A stretch of DNA of 7,398 nt from NCBI GenBank assembly GCA_018821745.1, contig JAHJLU010000348.1, forward strand, positions 1 to 7,398, given 5' to 3'. Each line of letters opens with the position of its first letter. The first letter of the stretch is position 1. The position numbers were made by a program, and so were the translations under genes. The notes under the pieces are model-generated. The model saw only the letters and a program-made list of their open reading frames with translations. It searched no databases and was not told the DNA's origin. Positions 6,213 through 7,398 of the stretch are shown here, piece after piece. This DNA is from Myxococcota bacterium. GTDB lineage: Bacteria; Myxococcota_A; Polyangia; HGW-17.

Positions 6213-7398
6213 TCAGCGGGTTGTGCTCAAGGTGATCAGCACACCTTTCTCTGTGGACAGCATGATCGCACCGGACTTTACCACGAAGGGCATGGAGTCG
6301 GAAATAAAAGGTATTTTACGGGAGTACAGCAGGGCGCCCGCGGGGCTGAGGAGGTAGACACGCTTCTCTTCGGGCACCACAAAAATATTTCCCGCCTTGT
6401 CCACCAGCGGGGGGGTGATGATTCGCCCTCCCGTCTTGTAGCGCCAGCGGACACGGCCGCCGAGGGAGGTCGCATAGAGATACCCGTCGGTGTTTCCCCA
6501 GTACACAGATTCCCCGTCGCTGCCGAGGGCACCACCGCCGCGGAAGTTCCCACCCCCCAGCAGCTTCCATCGACGCTTCCCCGTCTCCATATCCACCGCA
6601 TGAAGGCCCTGGTCATCGCACCCGGCTATGACCATGCACGGCGCTGCAAGCATGGGGGTTGAGTCACACTGGGAGGCGGCCCTGTATGCCCAGCGTCGCT
6701 TCCCCTTGGGGTCGAGAGAGACTATCTGATAACCGAGGCTGGCAAAATAAAAGTTCCCCCGACTGTCCGACGCGATTGAGCCCCGCACATGGGAGGCCAC
6801 ATTAAATTGCCACAGCGGGCTGCCATCGGTGGTGAGGGCCGCGACCCCACGCCCTCCGGTCATTAGCATTTTACCCCCGGCGAGAATCGGTGGGGCGTCC
6901 TGGTCACACTTGACATGGTCAGGATCCGTGTTTTTCCTGGGTGAACAGATGAATACCCGTCGCTTCCATATAATCGTTCCGTTCTTTGTGGCTATCTTAT
7001 AGATGTTGTCATCGTCGGAGCCCACAAACACGGATTTTTCATCCTCCGCGAGACGTGCCTGACTCCACACTGCTCCACCGAGCTTCACCGAAAACAACAC
7101 GGTCCCATTGGGGGCGATCTTTCGGAAAACGCCGGCGTGGTCTCCGAGATAGAGATTCCCCGCACCATCCTCCACGGGCGGGGCGGTCATCCTGCTGCGG
7201 GAGACAGTTCGCTTTTTGATTGTCCAGGGGAAGGCGGGGAAGGCAACCTGACTCTGTCTCTGATGGGCATGGGTTTCTCCGGTGCGCAGAAGATCACCCT
7301 CATTTGCACCGATGCTCGACATGCACCAGGAATTTTTTTTCACCACGGGAGGTGGCAGTGCTTTGGTTTTTTTGGGAGGACTCATCACCGGTGGTGCC
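6213..7398 (-). CDS. PQQ-like beta-propeller repeat protein, partial at its 5' end
   Basis: The minus-strand frame stays open from the right edge to TGA at 6213-6215. A GTG at 7388 and an ATG at 7385 are possible starts. However, the frame continues upstream (A-P-P before the GTG), no signal peptide follows either codon, and the first residues are a Pro/Lys-rich linker, so the true start is probably outside the window. Numbering from the GTG, there are seven or eight repeats of the PQQ/YWTD-like blade type: GNLYLGDHAGVFRKIAPNG (78-95), SVFVGSDDDNIYKIATKNG (119-137), GNFYFASLGYQIVSLDPKG (211-229), GLHAVDMETGKRRW (261-274), SVYWGNTDGYLYATSLGG (295-311) and GNIFVVPEEKRVYLLSPAG (333-351). The W21...R35-T-G segment resembles the usual opening of such propellers. 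Six cysteines (22, 148, 161, 241, 251, 257) suit a disulfide-containing extracytoplasmic protein. Such propellers often serve as BamB-like scaffolds or PQQ dehydrogenase-like domains. Nothing here shows a bound cofactor or enzymatic site, so the role stays unassigned. Confidence 0.82.
   Translation of the reverse strand, partial: APPVMSPPKKTKALPPPVVKKNSWCMSSIGANEGDLLRTGETHAHQRQSQVAFPAFPWTIKKRTVSRSRMTAPPVEDGAGNLYLGDHAGVFRKIAPNGTVLFSVKLGGAVWSQARLAEDEKSVFVGSDDDNIYKIATKNGTIIWKRRVFICSPRKNTDPDHVKCDQDAPPILAGGKMLMTGGRGVAALTTDGSPLWQFNVASHVRGSIASDSRGNFYFASLGYQIVSLDPKGKRRWAYRAASQCDSTPMLAAPCMVIAGCDDQGLHAVDMETGKRRWKLLGGGNFRGGGALGSDGESVYWGNTDGYLYATSLGGRVRWRYKTGGRIITPPLVDKAGNIFVVPEEKRVYLLSPAGALLYSRKIPFISDSMPFVVKSGAIMLSTEKGVLITLSTTR

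Noticed and set aside
6937..6982. Cysteine pair in the propeller protein as a possible heme-binding site
   Set aside because: The two cysteines (148 and 161) are 13 residues apart and there is no CxxCH motif anywhere in the protein.

Overview
The window carries five protein-coding genes in three blocks. Its dense packing, Shine-Dalgarno-type start sites and a signal-peptide-bearing beta-barrel protein indicate a Gram-negative bacterium. The outer-membrane protein at the left edge resembles, from memory, a family best known from Deltaproteobacteria (Myxococcota/Desulfobacterota), so that affiliation is the best guess. It is an inference; no rRNA or other lineage marker is present.

Left block (1-1392, minus strand): the N-terminal 464 residues of a secreted, probably outer-membrane, beta-barrel protein whose 3' end lies off the left edge. 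It has a signal peptide, a good SD and a plausible sigma70-type promoter. A 241-bp divergent intergenic region separates it from a plus-strand gene (1634-2554) for a polytopic UbiA-superfamily enzyme of the decaprenyl-phosphate phosphoribosyltransferase type. That gene has no visible SD.

Right block (2561-7398, minus strand): the transcription order is a PQQ-like beta-propeller protein (5' end off the right edge), then RNase R (rnr), then dGTPase (dgt). The rnr and dgt genes are only 12 bp apart and the dgt SD lies inside that gap, so they are almost certainly co-transcribed and probably translationally coupled. dgt runs tail-to-tail into the UbiA-type gene with a 6-bp gap.

Functionally this is mostly housekeeping: RNA turnover (RNase R) paired with dNTP-pool control (dGTPase), plus envelope functions (barrel protein, polyprenyl-phosphate enzyme, extracytoplasmic propeller). 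I found no mobile element, CRISPR array, tRNA/rRNA, toxin-antitoxin pair or clearly new multi-gene system. The best second-look items are a 30-bp in-frame tandem repeat encoding a basic decapeptide repeat in the RNase R tail, a hairpin that would mask the rnr ribosome-binding site, and a phosphoribosyltransferase-type UbiA enzyme without its usual pathway partners nearby.
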